From Mucilaginibacter flavus (GTDB lineage Bacteria; Bacteroidota; Bacteroidia; Sphingobacteriales; Sphingobacteriaceae): 64,000 nucleotides of DNA. The DNA lies in NCBI RefSeq assembly GCF_030409315.1, contig NZ_JAUFPS010000095.1:84117-148116 (forward strand), in the 5' to 3' direction. Of this stretch, positions 60,440 to 64,000 are shown piece by piece (positions within the stretch are counted from its first letter, which is position 1; every line of letters starts with the position of its first letter). The notes under the pieces are model-generated. The model had not been told where the DNA came from, did not search any database, and saw only the letters and a list, made by a program, of their open reading frames with translations. The position numbers were made by a program, and so were the translations under genes.

Positions 60440-60928
60440 TTACTCCCTGCACAAACGCGCTATCAACTCCTGATGCTTCGGGCAAAGTGATAGCATGTTT
60501 TCTTTACCGGCCATTTCAAATTCATTAAAATCAAAACCGGGTGCCACGGCGCAGCTCACTAATGAAAATCCATCCTCGGCTTTAGTTTCGGCAGCAAACC
60601 AAATGCCCGGTTCAATAACTATGGATAAACTGCCGGTAGATGTATCTGATAACTCATGGGTTGTAAGCTCGCCGTCGTTATTAATAGCGTAAATCAGCAA
60701 TGGATCGCCTTTATGAAAATACCAGATCTCATCTGAAGCCAGGCGGTGAAAAGTCGAAAAATCCTTTCCTTCCAAAAGATAATAGATAGAGGTGCAGGCC
60801 TGCTTAACCACCGCTGGCTGCTGTTGCCTGTTGATAGATTGTGCGGAGCGAAATACTTCTTTGTAATAGCCACCTTCCGGGTGGGGCAACAGTTGTAAAT
60901 GAGCTATCCAGTAGGCTGCGTTTTCCAT
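60440..60928 (-). CDS. DUF985 cupin-domain protein
   Basis: The 162-residue cupin starts WIAHLQLLPHPEGGYYKEVFRS, a clear DUF985 signature, with TSIYYLLEGKDFSTFHRLASDEIWYFHKGDPLLIY and FAAETKAEDGFSLVSCAVAPGFDFNEFEMA. DUF985 proteins bind metal in a double-stranded beta-helix and are of uncertain function. It forms a minus-strand series with a GNAT gene upstream (53 bases apart) and then a MATE gene. Confidence 0.87.
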   Translation of the reverse strand: MENAAYWIAHLQLLPHPEGGYYKEVFRSAQSINRQQQPAVVKQACTSIYYLLEGKDFSTFHRLASDEIWYFHKGDPLLIYAINNDGELTTHELSDTSTGSLSIVIEPGIWFAAETKAEDGFSLVSCAVAPGFDFNEFEMAGKENMLSLCPKHQELIARLCRE

Positions 60929-60981
60929 CAGTGTAAATTAGTTATGGTGAAAGTAAAGCAAAACCATCAAACTTAAAGTGC

Positions 60982-61425
60982 TTATTTAAGCATTTCAATA
61001 TGCAAAATGCCGTCTTCATCATAAGGTTCGCCGGTTTCCACAAAGCCAAGGGAGGCATAAAAAGCTTTGGCATAGGATTGCGCACCAATGCGGATTGGTC
61101 CCGGTCCTAAAGTTTCATAACAAAGCTCAATGGCTTTGGTCATTAATATCCGGCCGGCCCCTGTACCTCTCACTTTAGGACTGGTAATCACCCGCCCTAT
61201 CGACATTTCTTCGTAAGCCACTCCTGCCGGCACTATCCGGGCATAGGCCATCAATTCGCCTTCGTTAAAAAGCATCAGGTGGTTACAGTGATAATCTTTG
61301 TTATCGGCATCCTGGAAAACACAGTTCTGCTCTACTACAAACACTTCGTTCCTGAGTCTTAATATAGCGTAAAGTTGCGCGGGAGTAAGTTCATCGAACG
61401 GTTTTACTATGGTTGAAAATTCCAT
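60982..61425 (-). CDS. GNAT family N-acetyltransferase (ElaA-like)
   Basis: The 147-residue acetyltransferase has the ElaA-type start PFDELTPAQLYAILRLRNEVFVVEQNC, the acetyl-CoA-binding segment SIGRVITSPKVRGTGAGRILM, and IRIGAQSYAKAFYASLGF. It should transfer an acetyl group from acetyl-CoA to an unknown amine. It lies 22 bases downstream of the MATE transporter gene on the same strand and 53 bases upstream of DUF985, so the three may be co-transcribed. Confidence 0.9.
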   Translation of the reverse strand: MEFSTIVKPFDELTPAQLYAILRLRNEVFVVEQNCVFQDADNKDYHCNHLMLFNEGELMAYARIVPAGVAYEEMSIGRVITSPKVRGTGAGRILMTKAIELCYETLGPGPIRIGAQSYAKAFYASLGFVETGEPYDEDGILHIEMLK

Positions 61426-61447
61426 GTGATAAATATATTGGTATGAA

Positions 61448-62800
61448 TTAATATAACAATTGTTGTTTTGATAACCAGGTAAAGCGCAGATATAAACCAG
61501 CCGAGGCTATAGCCAGGCCACTATAAAGCCCTATCCAAATGCCAAACACACCCAGGCCGGTATGCAGCCCAAGCACATAAGCCAGGGGCAGGGCAAACAG
61601 CCAATATGCTACAAAGGCCATCAGCGTGGGGAATTTAACATCGCCCATTCCGCGCAGTACGCTTAAACCAATGATTTGTAAGCCATCAAAAACTTCCACA
61701 ATAGAGGCAAAGATGAGCAGGTGAATCACCATGGCAATCACCGCGGCATCGGCAGAAAGAAACTTTGACAAAAAACCTCTGAAAACAAATAAGGCCAAAC
61801 CGGTGAGGAGATGAAAAACGATAACAAGGTGATAATTGGATAGCGCAGATAGTCGCACTTGTTGCGGCTCTTTTCGTCCCCTGAAAAAACCGGTGTTTAC
61901 TGCCGCCGCTGTCCCTATCCCGCAGGCTGCATAATAAATCATGGCTACCATAATCATGGTGCCCTGGTAGGCGGCCAACGGCGCGGCACCCAGCCAGCCT
62001 GTCATAAATACGGCGGCACTAAACGCACTGATCTCAAACACGTTTTGTAAGGCGATGGGCAAGCCCGATTTTAAATTATTTTTAAATAAGGCTAATTTTA
62101 ACCCTGATAGCGAAAAGCTACGCACATACAAGCGGGTACGTTTACTTTTAATGCTGTACCAGGCCATAGCGATGGCCATAATGCTACGATCTGCAATGGC
62201 GGCAATACCTACGCCTTTTACGCCCATTGGGGTAATGCCAAACATGCCTTTTACCAGTACAATGCCCACAACAATATTGATGGCGTTGCCCCATAAACTC
62301 ACCTGCATGGCCTGCCGGGTTAGGCCCAGGCCTTCAACAAACTGTTTAAAGGTTAAAAACACCATCAGCGGTAGCAGCGAAATTCCGGTTAGCAACAACA
62401 AGGGTTTAGCCTGTTCAACTACATTGTTTTGTTGTCCCAAATGATCCAGCATAAAAACTGTTCCGCTCAACGCTATAGCCACCAGCAATAAACCTGTAGC
62501 TATATTAACCAACAGACTATGCGCTAACAACCTGCCGCAAAGGAAATAATTACGGCTGCCATTGGCATGGGCGATAAGCGGTGTTAAGCCGTACGATATG
62601 CCGATGCCAATAATCATCAACAAGTTAAAATACCCGTTTGATAATGCCAATGCCGCCAAAGGTATGGTACCTGCAAAATGCCCCAATATTACCGACGATG
62701 AAAAACCCACCAACGGGTGCCCCAACTGGGTGATCATCACCGGGAAGGCAAGCCTGATATTGCTTTTATAATGGTTAATATATGGCCCTAATATTTTCAT
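61448..62800 (-). CDS. MATE family efflux transporter
   Basis: The 450-residue integral membrane protein has the MATE pattern of 12 membrane spans in two bundles, with AFPVMITQLGHPLVGFSSSVILGHFAGTIPLAALAL at the N-terminus and GLPIALQNVFEISAFSAAVFMTGWLGAAPLAAYQG starting the second half. MATE proteins export drugs and cationic metabolites using a Na+ or H+ gradient. It is divergent from the LysR gene at 62887, which likely regulates it. Confidence 0.92.
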   Translation of the reverse strand: MKILGPYINHYKSNIRLAFPVMITQLGHPLVGFSSSVILGHFAGTIPLAALALSNGYFNLLMIIGIGISYGLTPLIAHANGSRNYFLCGRLLAHSLLVNIATGLLLVAIALSGTVFMLDHLGQQNNVVEQAKPLLLLTGISLLPLMVFLTFKQFVEGLGLTRQAMQVSLWGNAINIVVGIVLVKGMFGITPMGVKGVGIAAIADRSIMAIAMAWYSIKSKRTRLYVRSFSLSGLKLALFKNNLKSGLPIALQNVFEISAFSAAVFMTGWLGAAPLAAYQGTMIMVAMIYYAACGIGTAAAVNTGFFRGRKEPQQVRLSALSNYHLVIVFHLLTGLALFVFRGFLSKFLSADAAVIAMVIHLLIFASIVEVFDGLQIIGLSVLRGMGDVKFPTLMAFVAYWLFALPLAYVLGLHTGLGVFGIWIGLYSGLAIASAGLYLRFTWLSKQQLLY

Positions 62801-62886
62801 TGCTGCTTATGGCCAAAGATAGCGCTGTAATAAATGCTAAAAAATGCTCATTTTTGATTAAGTAATGATTTTAACGCATTAAAAAC

Positions 62887-63768
62887 ATGGATTTACAGCA
62901 GATTAAAAACTTTTTGAAGCTTGCCGATGAGTTACATTTTTGGAAAACAGCCGAAAAGATGAACATCACGCAGTCGGCATTGAGCAGGCAGATCCAGTCG
63001 TTGGAAGAAGAGTTGGGCGTGGTATTGTTTGAGCGCAACAAGCGCAATGTAAAGCTTACGCCTGCCGGGGAGTTTTTGCGGAATAAATGGGCAGTAATGC
63101 TCGATGAATTAAAATTCATTCACCTGTTTGCCAAAAAGATAAGCGAGGGCGAAACCGGGACCATCAAAATCGCTCATCCTGATTCTATCTCTTCGTCGTT
63201 GCTGCCCAACCTGCTTGGCAAAATCTCGGCACGTTTCCCCGAACTACAAATTGAACTGGTGCAACTGCTTTATGAAAACGAACAGGAGTTTATTAAAGAA
63301 TATAAAATAGACCTTGCCTTTACCCGCGACATTAACCGGCTGGCCAATATCAGTTCGATGAAGGTGAACAGCGATCAACTGGCTATGCTGGTGCCAGCAG
63401 ATCATCATTATAATAACTATGATGATATCACCCGCGAAAACCTTGACAATGAAAAATTCATTCTCCCGATAGTTGACCACAGCAGCAGCTACCGCTCCAT
63501 TGTACAGGATTTTTTTGATACCATAGGCTGCACTCCCAATATTGTGTACTACTCAGATTTTGGTTCTACCATACTCGGCCTGGTGGCCAAAGGCCTGGGG
63601 TTATCCATCTTGCCCCTGTCATACATCCATCATGCAACACCCGACATCCGATTTATTGAACTGCCATTTAGTACAGATTTATATGTAAACTGGCGAAGTG
63701 ACGACAACAGCCCGGTTTTGAAAAATGTGTTGGAGGTGATTGGAGGGATGGCGGGAAAGACTATTTAG
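62887..63768 (+). CDS. LysR family transcriptional regulator
   Basis: The 293-residue protein starts with the LysR helix-turn-helix (LQQIKNFLKLADELHFWKTAEKMNITQSALSRQIQSLE) and has a periplasmic-binding-like effector domain (GTIKIAHPDSISSSLLPNLLG, AFTRDINRLANISSM, YSDFGSTILGLVAKGLGLSILP). Divergent placement with 86 bases to the MATE gene is the usual LysR/target arrangement. The effector is not known. Confidence 0.93.
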   Translation: MDLQQIKNFLKLADELHFWKTAEKMNITQSALSRQIQSLEEELGVVLFERNKRNVKLTPAGEFLRNKWAVMLDELKFIHLFAKKISEGETGTIKIAHPDSISSSLLPNLLGKISARFPELQIELVQLLYENEQEFIKEYKIDLAFTRDINRLANISSMKVNSDQLAMLVPADHHYNNYDDITRENLDNEKFILPIVDHSSSYRSIVQDFFDTIGCTPNIVYYSDFGSTILGLVAKGLGLSILPLSYIHHATPDIRFIELPFSTDLYVNWRSDDNSPVLKNVLEVIGGMAGKTI

Positions 63769-63849
63769 GGGATACTTTTTAAAATTCAGGAGACATGATG
63801 GAAACTAACCAAGGGACGACTCACCCGGTCTACGCTTCGCTGGCCGACC

Positions 63850-63929
63850 CTCTCTCCGGCTAAAGCCGCATAGAGGGTAAATCCCATTTTTTATTTCCCC
63901 GCCCCTCTATGCGGCGTAGCCGGAGAGAG
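63850..63929. repeat. palindromic intergenic repeat
   Basis: CTCTCTCCGGCTAAAGCCGCATAGAGGG (63850-63877) and CCCTCTATGCGGCGTAGCCGGAGAGAG (63903-63929) are imperfect inverted arms of about 27 bases, with a 25-base spacer holding a short T-run. It is downstream of the LysR gene and could act as a terminator; repeats of this kind are common between genes in this family. Confidence 0.65.
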
Positions 63930-64000
63930 ATTCTGTGTTAATTATCAAATAATTTTTAATTTTGTTTTATTAAGGCGGCTTTAAAGCCAGCCTGTTTAGG

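Noticed and set aside
1..64000. CRISPR array
   Set aside because: No regularly spaced direct repeats and no cas genes were found.

Overview
The window looks like a chromosomal segment of a Bacteroidota bacterium, most likely of the Sphingobacteriaceae (Mucilaginibacter/Pedobacter type). The reasons are a SusC/SusD pair with a FecI-type sigma factor and FecR anti-sigma, LytS/LytTR signalling, many AraC regulators (several with seven membrane spans), type-family hypothetical proteins of that phylum, a TAnnTTTG-like promoter, and few Shine-Dalgarno sites. No rRNA, intact tRNA, CRISPR array or complete insertion sequence was seen. The species assignment is inference.

Layout. 1-4.1 kb: an oxidative operon (SDR tail, flavin reductase, FAD oxidoreductase, MpaB-like oxygenase, MarR regulator). 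4.2-11.3 kb: VOC protein, AraC regulators, an S41 peptidase between two paralogous membrane-anchored AraC proteins, and three small exported proteins including a YceI. 11.3-20.7 kb: a light/UV-stress locus. TetR, UbiB-type kinase, SDR-DUF2867 and Crp/Fnr genes run on the minus strand. Opposite them on the plus strand are TIGR03643, cryptochrome DASH, a second photolyase-like protein and DUF2256. 20.7-24.8 kb: a gene-poor, decaying stretch (AraC pseudogene, Crp/Fnr, YceI, DinB, two long noncoding regions).

24.8-38.7 kb is a defence island and the most interesting part. It begins with a three-gene operon: a catalytically dead prokaryotic Argonaute (intact MID guide-binding motif, PIWI tetrad lost), an overlapping PD-(D/E)XK nuclease whose last 35 residues are out of frame at a TTTTG repeat, and an HNH nuclease. 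Opposite it lie an uncharacterised protein plus a DUF488 protein, a HEPN-type protein, a kinase-like protein and a DUF3800-type protein. A dead response regulator follows, then a Septu-like ATPase + HNH pair, a second HEPN protein, a GIY-YIG protein and an Imm32-like protein. The likely logic is guide-directed sensing by Argonaute with damage delivered by the partner nucleases, beside several other toxin or abortive-infection modules.

38.8-48 kb: small redox and regulatory genes (VOC/AraC, two FAD monooxygenases of which one is frameshifted, aldo/keto reductase, GAPDH, GlxA-type regulator). 48.2-55.5 kb: elongation factor P, then a complete sigma/FecR/TonB-receptor/SusD uptake and trans-envelope signalling locus. 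55.6-64 kb: a MITE-like element, a MACPF-domain lipoprotein, a LytS/LytTR pair, and metabolic or transport genes (SDR, DUF985, GNAT, MATE with a divergent LysR).
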